DNA of 64,000 nucleotides, taken from assembly GCA_002102555.1 (NCBI GenBank), contig MCFL01000018.1, positions 310,001 through 374,000 on the forward strand, read 5' to 3'. Source of the stretch: Catenaria anguillulae PL171 (taxonomy: Eukaryota; Blastocladiomycota; Blastocladiomycetes; Blastocladiales; Catenariaceae). A model generated the notes under the pieces. It was not told the DNA's origin, did no database searches, and saw only the letters and a program-made list of their open reading frames with translations. Position 1 is the first letter of the stretch; every line of letters starts with the position of its first letter. This document shows positions 21,349 through 31,211 of this stretch, piece after piece. Made by a program: the position numbers and the translations under genes.

Positions 21349-23837
21349 ATGCCGCCCCTCGATCCGCACCACTGCCTTCCCGCTGTCCGACAACATCTCT
21401 ACTCCCTCAACCTTCACGTCCTCGACGAATGGACCGAGCAATGTGTGCAATTTCTGCTCGAATCCACCCACCCTCCACCCGCCACAATCCAGGCCCTCTG
21501 CCCGCTCGTCGTCACGCAGCTCTTGCACACGGATCTCTGCCAGGTCGGCCTGCCGACTATTCCACCTGAGCTGGCCGCCTTCGGCACGCAAAATGCCTTC
21601 TTGGCTCCTGGCGACGCCGCCGTCGTTTTGCAAATCATGGCCATCGAGGAGATTGGGCATTCGACACTCAGCGTGGCGCATGCACTGGAAGCCGTGGTCG
21701 CGTACAGTGAGGCAGAGGCGGCTCGTTCCGGGGCGAACAATGGCCAGATTGGGCTGCAACAACAGCAGCACAGGCCAGCAGGCGGGCGCAGGCAGGTGCC
21801 ACCAACGATTCCGCGCAAAATGCTCAAGCTGACGTTGACGGATGGCCATATCACGCTGGTGGGGATGGAGTACAAGAGTATGCCGTTCTTGTCGTTGTTG
21901 ACTCCATTGGGTGCCAAGGTATGGTATGCGTCTATTTGATGCTTGACCGAAATGTCGTTGGGCTCGGATCATGTGCTGACAGCTTGTCAATGAGCGGACA
22001 GGTCCGAGTTCGAAATGCGCCGTGCTCACGAACTGTCATCCAACTGACGCCGCAAAATACGGAACTGATTGGCGGAGATGTCGAAGAGTTGGCGTGCGAC
22101 GTCCGTGAGTACATTACTCGTCTATACAACAAACTCGGGTATGCCATCTCATTTTCCCCTCAACTTCCTCCTGCGAGTGCTCATTCTCGCGATTCGTCAT
22201 TGAACAGCATTCAACCACCCAATTCTCAGCATGTTGCTCGAGTTGACCGTGTGGATCCGCACGCCATGCAGTTCCTCATTGAGCCGCCAGGTCCGGAAGA
22301 CTTGGAGGACCTTGATCCGCCGCCGCCACCGCCATTGTTGTTCCTGAATGATGAGCAGCAACAGCAAGACCAGGAGCAGCAGCCTCCGCCACCCCCGCCG
22401 GGCCCTGACCCGCCTGCTCCTCTGGCTCCTTTCTTGGCCCCACCTCCACCGCCCCCTCCTCAACCGCTGATCCTACCACCACGCCAGCCCACGCAACCTG
22501 CCCGCCACATGCCGCCGCCTCCTCCGCCGCCACACTACCCAACGCCTCCCGCATTCAATCCTGGGCCAGCCGCAGCATACCGCACGCGGTCCCCGCCACG
22601 ACCTGCTGCCGCCGCAGCTGCCGCTCCACCGCGCAACCACGTGTCCGACGACGACGACAACCTCTTTGACACGACATTTGACGAACTCCCAGACGACTTG
22701 CTCGCCCAGGCCGATCTGCTCGCATCGCAACGGCGCGTGAGTATTCGCGACCAGCACACTGCTGGTGAACATGCGTATATGGCGGGCGGCGATGTGGAGG
22801 ACGACGTGTTCATGGACGCCGATGAGGACGAGCACGACGACGACGGAATTGATTATTCGGCGGTCCCGGATGTCAATGGAAGGTCGGATGTGGAGGACCA
22901 AGTGCATGGGAAGAGGGCGGGTCCAAGGCTCGATGCGGATTTCATCCCGTTAGATAACGAAGACTTGCTCAACTGGCCCACGCCCGGGGCGTCGGCGCAT
23001 GTGAATCAGGAGAGGCACGGGGATGCGCACTTGGACGACTTGGGCGATGCATGGTTTGACGACTTTTACGTGCCGCCTGATGCAATGGACGATCGCATGC
23101 TGGCGAGCACGACGTGGACGCCGCCGCCACCAGCGTTTGCGGGAGGCGCGGCGGCAGATGGTGACGAAGATCGGTCACGGACGCCTGGCCTCTCGCAAAA
23201 GTTTTCAGATGGGCTTCAGGGAATCCATGGTAATGGGGACGGTACTGCGAGTGCTGGTGGCCAAGTGCAGCAGGTTCCGTCGCCGACCTCCTTGGCTGGC
23301 TCGTCATCCGGTGCGGTCATGGATCCAGTCGCCCCGCCCCCGTTGAAACGGTGCACTTTGGAAGAGGTGGCGGCATGTACTACAGAATCGGCTGTCATTG
23401 TGACCAATGTTCGTTTGGCCTTATCTTTTTGTCCATTCCTGGGTTTTCATCCCACTCTCACTTTTGCCCCGATATAGGCCCAACTCTCCTCTGCCGGCAT
23501 TTCCCTGCAATACAAACCGCGCACTCGCAAACGAGCCATTCGCGTTATTGTCCCTCTATCCCCGAGACTTGCCCGCGCCACCCAGACTGCATCCCAACCT
23601 TCGTCTTCGTTCAAATCCATCTCATCTTCCGCGCCGCCGCTCATCAAGGCCGTGATTGACGAACCCGCCTTGCGCGCGCTTGGCGTCGACATTGACTTGT
23701 TTAAGCGAACCAAGGATCTTGCCCTGATTTCGGGCGACATGTCGCGCGGAATCACACGGGTGTTGGGGCGGGGTGAGGTGGTGTTGAGGCGGGTGCTAGG
23801 CGAAGAGGATGTGTGGGAGGTGGATGTGGGTGAGTGA
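21349..23837 (+). CDS. RMI1: RecQ-mediated genome instability protein 1 (Rmi1)-like, with a long Pro-rich and acidic insert
   Basis: Model: join(21349..21918, 22002..23408, 23478..23837), 778 aa. Rmi1 stabilises the Sgs1/BLM helicase-Top3 complex that dissolves double Holliday junctions. The N-terminal helical part precedes the OB fold: PRKMLKLTLTDGHITLVGME, LTPLGAKVRVRNAPCSRTVI (across the first intron) and LTPQNTELIGGDVEEL all match the Rmi1 OB1 pattern. The middle (residues about 260-480) is dominated by Pro runs and then acidic stretches (DDDDNLFDTTFDELPDDLL; EDEHDDDGIDY). The C-terminal exon begins AQLSSAGISLQYKPRTRKR and has VIDEPALRALGVDIDLFK; its function is unclear. Introns are 83 and 69 nt. 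Yeast Rmi1 is only 241 aa, so the size resembles animal RMI1 (about 625 aa). Confidence 0.8.
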
Positions 23838-24279
23838 GGCAAAGGTCTGCATTCAATTTGCGTCTTCAAATTGTCAATGTATGCATGTACCCGATCGTCC
23901 GCATTGATGCCCGCAACGACACGCGCACATTTACAATTGCATTCGGCCTTTGCGCCCGAAAGGCAAGATATGTCACTTCCAAACGGATGTCTGGATTGTT
24001 GCCAATTGTGTCTCGTTGGTGTGGCCAAACCGTTGTGTCACACTCTTGTGAAATCTCACTTGATTGCTTGAACCATCCAAGCAGCAATGGAGTCAACAGC
24101 ATCTATGAAGCTCAACTCAATAAACAATGCATTCGAGATTCACAACCTCAAAACTGTTCAAAATTGCACTTGACAAACAAAAATGGTTGAGACATTACAA
24201 AACTGACCGCATCACATCCTTTGCACAGATTGAGGCTCGGGTCACTAACACACAAAGATCCGACACTTGAGCCGGGCTA
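23838..24279. other. Intergenic region between convergent RMI1 and a small secreted-protein gene
   Basis: About 440 nt, more AT-rich than the flanking genes, holding only 3' regions. No gene was seen. Confidence 0.5.
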
Positions 24280-24663
24280 CTACAACCCAAGAACAATAGC
24301 CCCAGAAACCGCCATCAGAACAACCGCCGACCCAACCTGCACTCCCTTGGATCCCGCACTCTTTTCTTGCGGCTTGGCCGTTGCTTGTGCGGGCGCGGCC
24401 GATCCAGATCCACCAGCGGCCGACGTGCCAGGCGTCGTAGAATTTTTTCCAGGCGAGTTTGTCGGCACTGCCGTTGTCGTTGCTGTGGCCGACGCGGTCG
24501 CGGTTGATGTTGTCGAAGGCGCAACGACAGGCGCGGGAGATGACGCCGTGGTGCTGCCGTGGCGGCCAATGTAGTTGTGCGCGCCGTGGTTCGGGTCGTA
24601 TTGGGGCGAGGCGGCCGCAAGCGTGGCGATCAGGACGACGGCGAGAAGCGTGGATGAGTACAT
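24280..24663 (-). CDS. Small secreted Ser/Thr/Ala-rich protein with GPI-anchor-like tail
   Basis: Single exon, 127 aa. It has an N-terminal signal peptide (MYSSTLLAVVLIATLAAASP) with likely cleavage after AAAS. A short aromatic/His segment (QYDPNHGAHNYIGRHG) precedes about 70 residues of Ser/Thr/Ala/Pro that should be O-glycosylated. The protein ends in a hydrophobic tail (VGSAVVLMAVSGAIVLGL) after a small-residue patch, the layout of fungal GPI-anchored wall proteins. No homologous family was recognised. A gene of the same layout lies 1 kb upstream on the same strand (25704..26168). Confidence 0.75.
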   Translation of the reverse strand: MYSSTLLAVVLIATLAAASPQYDPNHGAHNYIGRHGSTTASSPAPVVAPSTTSTATASATATTTAVPTNSPGKNSTTPGTSAAGGSGSAAPAQATAKPQEKSAGSKGVQVGSAVVLMAVSGAIVLGL

Positions 24664-24766
24664 GTTGTGGACAGGCGACGAGGTCTGGGCTGAAACGGAG
24701 GTCAGTGAGACGGGGCAGGTTGGAACTTGGCAGGGACAAGCCTGATCTCGAAGGTTTCTACGATGC

Positions 24767-24774
24767 TATTTATA
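24767..24774 (-). promoter_or_regulatory. TATA box of the small secreted-protein gene
   Basis: TATAAATA reads on the minus strand about 104 nt upstream of the ATG at 24663. The position and perfect consensus suit a TATA-driven, possibly highly or conditionally expressed cell-surface gene. Confidence 0.5.
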
Positions 24775-25703
24775 CCCTTGCACTCCCTACACTCATGAGA
24801 ATGTGCTCCAGTGTGCGACGTCCAGAAGCCCATGTGCAAGCACACACGCTTGGGGTGAGGGGCAAGTTGAAACATCGAGGAGAGGGTGCTGGTGGGATCT
24901 GATCTGATTGTGAAAGGTCAATTCCGTTCACATGCGCAATTTCAACGCATGTGAATCACCCCGGGGGAAGCAGCTGGGAAACCCAGCCGTACCGACATCC
25001 CACCTAACTCGTGGCGTGATTGGTGGCCATTGGGCGCAGGAAACCCACCCTTGCGCTTGGATTGGTAAAAATTGTTTGCAAGCCTTATCGCGTGTGCGAT
25101 CAGTGAGACACTGGGCGTGAGACATGAGGGGTTCTCATACACGCAGACGAAAACGCTGCCAAACAAGATGCAGTGGCAAAGCATCAACGTTATGCCGCAT
25201 GCATACATGTGTGGTGCGGCCGATTGGCTGCCTTGAGCTTGAATGGAGTTTATGTGTCATCTGATAATACTCATCACGAAGAACAACCAATAACCATCCC
25301 GCATCTTCGCCCAACTGTGTGTCAAAGTCGCTTCAACAGGTCAACAGGTCAACAGTAAGTATCATTGCTTCAGTAAGATACCTTGGCTGAATGCTCATAG
25401 GCTCCGAACAAATCCGTATTCATGTGAGAGAATGTTGGCTACAGTTCTGGTCACACTGCTTCGCTCGCCTTCAATCGTACCAATAGCTTTCAGTTTCTAC
25501 TTCGACGTTGCCTTCGTATCCGTACATCAAAGCCCGTTATCGAGAGACTGGCTCAAGAAGAGCATTGGCTGAGAATGGAGTACGAATGGATTCATAAGCG
25601 GAATGATTGAGCAAGAGAATATACACACGCAATACGCAAAACAAGAAGTGATATGATACAGAAAGCTACATAAGAAGAGCAAAACCAGAACCCGCCATGC
25701 ACA
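24775..25703. other. Intergenic region between two small secreted-protein genes
   Basis: About 930 nt with no recognisable gene. It holds the upstream region of the 24280 gene and the 3' region of the 25704 gene. A short CAACAGGT repeat occurs near 25336-25352. Confidence 0.4.
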
Positions 25704-26168
25704 TTACAATCCCATGACAGCGCCAGCAACCACCAACGCGCCAGTCGCAGCCATCACCACAAACGACTCGCCGCCAAATCCAGCAGATGCGCCGCTCTTC
25801 TTATCCTGAGCTGCGTTGGCCGCCGCGGGCGTACCCGACGGAGCTGCAGACCCAGTTGCGGAAGCGGAAGAGGTCGAGTTCTTCTTTGGTCCATGCGAGT
25901 GCGTGTGGTTATGGCCAGAGTGATCGTGACCGTCGTGGTCGTGGTGGTCGTCCTTCTTTTCGGTCGGGGTGGCTGTGGGTGCGGCCGAGCCAGAAGCAGA
26001 GGCAGGGGCTGCGGATGCAGATGCAGAGACGGCCTTGGTCGTGGTGGAGGGACCGTGGTTGTGGCCGGGACCGTGGTTGTGGCCAGAGTGGTCTTGAGGA
26101 GCCGCGAGGGTAAGGATCGCGGCGAGGGCGAGGATGAGGAGGGCAACGCGGGAGATGAGAGAGTGCAT
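25704..26168 (-). CDS. Histidine-rich secreted protein with GPI-anchor-like tail
   Basis: Single exon, 154 aa from the ATG at 26168. The signal peptide is MHSLISRVALLILALAAILT with cleavage expected after LAA. Two His clusters follow: DHSGHNHGPGHNHGP near the mature N-terminus, and DDHHDHDGHDHSGHNHTHSH around residues 75-95. They are separated and followed by Ser/Ala/Thr/Pro-rich text. The C-terminus is hydrophobic (SFVVMAATGALVVAGAVMGL) after Gly/Ala residues, consistent with GPI attachment. His/Asp clusters of this kind commonly bind Zn, Cu or Ni, so a surface metal-binding role is plausible but is inference. The layout matches the neighbouring 24280..24663 gene, suggesting related genes. 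Confidence 0.75.
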   Translation of the reverse strand: MHSLISRVALLILALAAILTLAAPQDHSGHNHGPGHNHGPSTTTKAVSASASAAPASASGSAAPTATPTEKKDDHHDHDGHDHSGHNHTHSHGPKKNSTSSASATGSAAPSGTPAAANAAQDKKSGASAGFGGESFVVMAATGALVVAGAVMGL

Positions 26169-26863
26169 GGTGATGAGTGTGTTGTAATGGGTGATTCGAT
26201 GGACGACTTGTGCGACGGTATGTACTTCCTTTGGAGAGGACTGAGGGTTCGATGCGAGGGATTGAGCCCATACTTGTACCAGACAAACTGCTTTACTTGT
26301 TGGCAATCGGAGAAATTGAATTGCGTGATACGGGCCGCAATCAATTGAGGGATTTAATCATTGGCCTGCCTTTCGCAAGGGCCGGTACCCCACTTGTGGT
26401 TGGAGATGGGAGTCAGGGGTGTGGAACAAGTGATCTTGCATGCAGTTCTCGATCCAAAATGCATTGACGCATGCAAGTTCGGGATGCCACCAGCCCACCC
26501 GCGCACATTTGCATGCAATCGTAACGTTTTCCATGAGCCTTCGAGTTCCCACTCTACCCTTCCATCACTGTTGCCGGAGATTCATTGCTTTCCAGATTCC
26601 TCACAGATTGGTCATCTGGAATGACTGACGCATACCCGGTCTGTGATCGTACATGGAAGACTTTGGATGTTTAAACGTAAACAATGAGAAACGCAACAGC
26701 ACGACCAAAGAGGCGACAGCAAATGCAAACATGAAAAGTGTGGGAACAAGAGAAAAAGAAAATACTAGAATACAAGACACTCAGCGAACTGAACTAATTC
26801 ATTGGACAAACTCAAGACTCGCATCACACTGACGCCTTGGATGCTTGGTAGGAATCAACCAAC
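26169..26863. other. Intergenic region upstream of the His-rich gene
   Basis: About 695 nt, AT-richer around 26640-26800. It contains the promoter of the His-rich gene and the 3' end of the next minus-strand gene. No gene was recognised. Confidence 0.4.
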
Positions 26864-27681
26864 TCAAACTCGACCAGAGATGGGTACCGGCAATCCTTCG
26901 TTACCAACGGTGAGACCTTCGACTTTGGTTGCCATGTCCGCCGTCGCAGCCACCGTGTTCTTGAGCACGCCAACGGTCGATCCAACAATACCCGTGCCGG
27001 GTTGCATCCCCGTGGCGTTTTGAGCCGTGGCAATCGTCACTGCCGAGGCACGAAGCCCGTACACCAATGCCGTGTAAAGACCCGTGCCGATGAGCGCGCC
27101 CCAGAATGAGAAGAAGAGGACAGGGCCAAGGAAGAGCATGCCGAAACCTGTATGGGGAGTCACGCGCCAAACGGTTTAGTGGACATGGTTTCACTTGTCA
27201 AGGGCATGGGAATCAATGGCAGTCACGATGTACCAAGAGCACCAAGTGCGGTGGCACCGCCCACAACGAGCGCAATACCACCAATCACCGACAAGGCCAC
27301 GGCGGCATAGCCCAAAAAGATCGCGACCGGAATCGCCGTGAGGGCGCCAAACGCAAACGAAAAGGCCCTGAGCGCCGGGTACTGGTACCAATACGAGCTG
27401 GCCGTGTCCCAAAGCCACAGGAATGTCGACGAGACCGAGTTCCACACGGGCTCCGTGAAGGACGAGAGCGTGTTGCGGATAGTGGTCCAAGCAGACGGAA
27501 CCACATTGGTGAGCGTGGCCGTGGCGCGTGGCATGAGTCCCGACGGCGATGAAGTCGACGTGGGAAGACCGCCCGATGAGATGCTCGGGTATTGCTTGCC
27601 GTAGTCTGGGCCCGTGTAGTAGGTTGAGGGCGAGGTGGTGCCCATCATGGGCTGGGCGAGGGGCGAGGCAGAGAGAGACAT
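26864..27681 (-). CDS. Promethin/LDAF1-like hydrophobic membrane protein (tentative)
   Basis: Model: complement(join(26864..27147, 27234..27681)), 243 aa; the 86-nt intron joins in frame to give ALGALGFGMLFLGP. The N-terminal 55 residues are Ser/Pro-rich. An amphipathic/aromatic segment follows (FLWLWDTASSYWYQYPALRA), then four closely spaced hydrophobic stretches: AIPVAIFLGYAAVALSVIGG, ALVVGGATALGALGFG, MLFLGPVLFFSFWGALIG and TGLYTALVYGL. This tight cluster of hairpin helices resembles the promethin/lipid-droplet-assembly-factor family, whose members sit at ER sites with seipin where lipid droplets form. The call rests on topology and composition, not on a decisive motif. The C-terminus is a soluble Val/Thr/Ala-rich tail. 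It diverges from the 28242 gene. Confidence 0.7.
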
Positions 27682-28241
27682 GGTGTTGGATGTTGGATGT
27701 TGGATGTGGGTGCTTGCCGCTTTGGTGTGTGCTGGTGTGGGAGCAATTGATGAGGGTCGGAGGCGAGAGGGCGAGGGGCGGCTGCCATATTTGAGGATGA
27801 GCCCGAGCGTAAGTTTTTGACACTTCGAATCGAGCTGAGACGGACTGAGACTTCTCATTCATACTGCTCTGAATCCAAATCGCCAATCGGCCTGACATAC
27901 ATCTGAGACACGTCAAATGGTACATATTATCAATCGCGAGACGCGTTCTTGTTTTTTCTGTCGAGTCCATTTGACACAGTGAGACATGAATTTCGCAGAC
28001 TTGGAAGCCGTGGTGCCATGTAGGTATGGCCACTGGCGGTTGCAATGTCGGAGCGGAAGAGACCAGCAAACATGTCCGCAAAATGTCCGAGATCGTCGCA
28101 CCAACCCTCTGGTACTTCACAGGGAATACACCCAATGAGCGAATATTCATGACTTACCCCACATAATATGAGATATGAGACGAAACGACACGGCGGCACT
28201 ACACTTGAACTCTATGCAATCATACCCAATGCTAGTCCACA
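27682..28241. other. Divergent promoter region
   Basis: 560 nt between the start codons of the promethin-like gene and the 593-aa orphan. No gene or distinctive motif was seen. Confidence 0.45.
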
Positions 28242-30023
28242 ATGCTCGGCTCAATCCGTCGCCGCAACTCGCACCTCTCCTCCAACCACGTCTCTGCCGC
28301 GGCCCCAACCAATCCGCCCCTCTGGGTCTCGCCGCCTGTTGCCTCTGCGCTCGTCGGCCGCTTCCTCGGCCCACGCGCCTCTCGACTGCTTGAGCTCAAG
28401 TCGCATATTCCGGCGCTGCGCATCCGCTTTGACCCAGTCAAGGGCGACACAAGCGGCACATTCCCGTTTCGCGTTTGGGTGGGATGCGGCAATTCGGCAC
28501 AGGCTGACGTTCAAGCTGGATGCTTGACGAGGTACATTCTCGATGCGCTTCATTGCCCGTGGTTCGTGTACCGGACAGAGATGACGCACACGTTGGATGC
28601 GCCAAGGGAGCAGCTTGTGCAGTGGTGTCAAGTGCTGGACAACGTGGCCAATCTCGCGGCCGAGTTGGACGTTGTGCCGCCCCTCTACTACCTGAGGCAG
28701 ACGCACACTGGCGACGGCAACCAGATGGCAGAGGAAGTGGATCTGTCCGTGATGCTCGGACAGTTGTTTCTTGCCGACAAGTCCTTGGTCAAGGCCGTCC
28801 GCCATGACCAAACGTACATGCCGCCCGCCGCCTCGCCCCAAGCCGAACTCGAACGCCTCTCGACCCAAGTCGCCAACAAGTACTTGGATGTGTGCAAATT
28901 GTATCCCCGCAAACAAGATCGCATGTTTCGCCTTTCAGCTTCGTTCGGTGCGCACGTCTATGGCAAGGACCGGATCCAAGGCTTGCTTTCTCGCGTGATT
29001 CCTGCTGCCAGTTGTGTTTCCGGCTCGCCGACAGCGCCTGCGTACTTTTCGATCGACACTCTCATGAGCGAATTTGACAAGAAGCACATCAAACCAACAT
29101 TCAACGAGGCATACCCGCTGGATACTCACGCCGCCATCGTCTCTGCACTCGAATCAGCCGATTTCTTCCGCCTCAATCCCCTCGCCACACTGGCCACCTG
29201 CTCCACGTCGGAAAAAGTCACCATCACCTTTCAACTGTCGCCAGCCTACATTAGCTCGCACGCGCCCGCCATTGGCCCTCCCGAAATCCAAGGCTACGTG
29301 CCCGAATACCAGTTCAAGATCACATTCGTGTACGACACGCGCCTGGACCGATTTGTCGTTTCACCCAAAGGCCTGGTACCACGGTCGGCCCGGCTTATGC
29401 GGCACACATGGGTGCACACGGTGCCCGCGGCCACTGAGCACAATACGGGATGCATGCCCGTGATGCCGCGGCTCAAGGTGGGCGTTGCGCGGGTGCACGA
29501 CCGGCCGCACGTGTGGACGTTGGCGACCAAGTTGGTGGACCAAATGGACCAGTTTGTGCACGCAAACTTGGCGGCACTCCGTCACCCGCAACCAGTCAAC
29601 ACGGGCGATGACCCTGTCGAGCTGGCGCGACTTCCACCCTTGTTGCTCCACGCGCTATCGCACTTTTTCATCCGCCATAAGCACATAACCTCGCTTGTTT
29701 CAGCGTCGGACCCAGAGCCTGCGGCACCAGCAATCAGCGTGTCGGTTCGGAAAACCACAATGTTCTATCGGTTCAACGATCCTGTGGGCGGCAAGTCCCG
29801 TGCAGACATGCGCAACGAGCTGTGTGTGGTACCGCGGGCGCAGCCGACGTTTGTTGGGGTGCGGATGGCCGATGGCGGGTTTGGTGAGCAGGAGCAACGC
29901 ATGGAGGCCGAAAACGTGGGGTGCGAATTGGATTGGGTCGAAAAGAGGGTGGTTGGGTTTGCTGAGAGGGTCCAAGAGCTGGCCAAAGTCGTGAGGGTGG
30001 CGGTATGTGGGTATGCCGGATAG
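28242..30023 (+). CDS. Unrecognised 593-aa protein
   Basis: One long open frame from the ATG at 28242 with normal codon use, so it is very likely a real gene. I recognise no family. Features: a basic N-terminus (MLGSIRRRNSH); a compact, mixed alpha/beta-looking sequence without long low-complexity tracts; FPFRVWVGCGNSAQADVQ near residue 75; ADKSLVKAVRHDQTYMPP near 190; QGYVPEYQFKITFVYDTRLD near 350; and RKTTMFYRFNDPVGGKSRAD near 510. It has no signal peptide or membrane helix. The end may be spliced: a GTATGT donor-like site lies at 30003, so the last residues are uncertain. The even composition suggests a folded, perhaps enzymatic or scaffold protein. Confidence 0.8.
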   Translation: MLGSIRRRNSHLSSNHVSAAAPTNPPLWVSPPVASALVGRFLGPRASRLLELKSHIPALRIRFDPVKGDTSGTFPFRVWVGCGNSAQADVQAGCLTRYILDALHCPWFVYRTEMTHTLDAPREQLVQWCQVLDNVANLAAELDVVPPLYYLRQTHTGDGNQMAEEVDLSVMLGQLFLADKSLVKAVRHDQTYMPPAASPQAELERLSTQVANKYLDVCKLYPRKQDRMFRLSASFGAHVYGKDRIQGLLSRVIPAASCVSGSPTAPAYFSIDTLMSEFDKKHIKPTFNEAYPLDTHAAIVSALESADFFRLNPLATLATCSTSEKVTITFQLSPAYISSHAPAIGPPEIQGYVPEYQFKITFVYDTRLDRFVVSPKGLVPRSARLMRHTWVHTVPAATEHNTGCMPVMPRLKVGVARVHDRPHVWTLATKLVDQMDQFVHANLAALRHPQPVNTGDDPVELARLPPLLLHALSHFFIRHKHITSLVSASDPEPAAPAISVSVRKTTMFYRFNDPVGGKSRADMRNELCVVPRAQPTFVGVRMADGGFGEQEQRMEAENVGCELDWVEKRVVGFAERVQELAKVVRVAVCGYAG

Positions 30024-30438
30024 CTTCCCAGACATGCAACAATTTGCGCTGGTTTCGACTTTGGGTGAACGGGAATGGAGTGAGTGAATGGGAGGCGTTG
30101 TGTGCCTTCATTGGCTCAAGACAGGCCGCCGATCCGTCGTGGCGGAAAGAGCCCACTCACAGAAAAACTAGCGAGTGGCAAGAAGGAACACCTCTCCACA
30201 TCGCTTCCAACAAAGCAATCTGTGCCGCCGTCCAATGTAAATTCTTTGCCTGTCCTGTCAAGTCGTCATCCCACAAAGCAATCGCAATCGGCATCCCCTC
30301 AACTTCAAGCTTAAGTCGAGTTCCATACGCCGTTCCCGCCGCCATCCTTCCACTACTATAGACAGCCGCCGCTACTCGGGGCAGCGCACCGCCACCACAT
30401 ACATACCATAGACTCTTCATAGACAGGTCACTTTGACA
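30024..30438. other. Intergenic region
   Basis: 415 nt with no gene recognised. It forms the promoter of the secreted Cys-module protein. Confidence 0.45.
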
Positions 30439-31211
30439 ATGACAATGCCCGCTCTCGCGCTCAACCGCACACTGCTGGTCCTCGCCCTGGTGGCGCTGGC
30501 CCTCGCTTCTTTGGCCGCTGCTCAAGTGGTGCCAACGCCGAACCCGCAGCCAAACCCCAACCCGAACCCGAACCCAATCCCGGGTCCTGCGCCCAACCCG
30601 AACCCACAGCCGCCTGCCCCCGGTCCTAGTACGTTTCACACTGAAGCATTGTCGGTCACCAACCTCTGATTACCCACCACTCGCTCGTGCACGCAACAGC
30701 CTCCACAACCACTCGCCAAGGCGGTCAACCCACTCCTTCGTCGACATCGACAAGCGCCTCGGTAACCTCGTCCACAACAGCCTCCACCACGCCCACATCC
30801 ACCTCGTCACTCGCCAACCAACCCTCCACCACTTTGCGCGGGCCCGCGCGCTCCACCTCCCGGTCATCTGCGCCCGCACCTACAAACGTCAAGTTCCCGC
30901 CGCCCGCAACGTCGGGGAAGACGGAATACTTGGGCGAATCGACGGAAAACTCGGACCAATGCCATGCCGCAAAGCACGAGTGCGGGACACGAGTGTGCCC
31001 GTACATGCGGGCAAACATGAACTGCGCAACGGGTTGGTGCGATTGCTCGCCCTCGCTGTTTTTGGCCAATTCCCAGCTCTCCGACACACTCTTTTCCATG
31101 AGCTCGTCCGTGTCGAGGATTTATTCGTCGCCGGCAGAGAAACCGCGGATTGGTGGAGTTCAGGCCGTTTTGGTTGCTGTTGTTGGTGGAGCCGTGGCCA
31201 TGATGGTGTGA
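30439..31211 (+). CDS. Secreted Pro/Ser/Thr-rich protein with six-Cys module and GPI-like tail
   Basis: Model: join(30439..30628, 30700..31211), 233 aa; the 71-nt intron splits an ACC codon. The signal peptide (MTMPALALNRTLLVLALVALA...) is followed by an Asn-Pro repeat (NPQPNPNPNPNPIPGPAPNP), then a long Ser/Thr-rich stretch. A single six-cysteine module follows with spacing C-x6-C-x4-C-x8-C-x4-C-x-C, around CHAAKHECGTRVCPYMRAN and CATGWCDC. A hydrophobic C-terminus (AVLVAVVGGAVAMMV) suggests a GPI anchor. The role is probably at the wall or surface; the Cys module is not one I recognise. Another in-frame ATG two codons later makes little difference. Confidence 0.75.
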
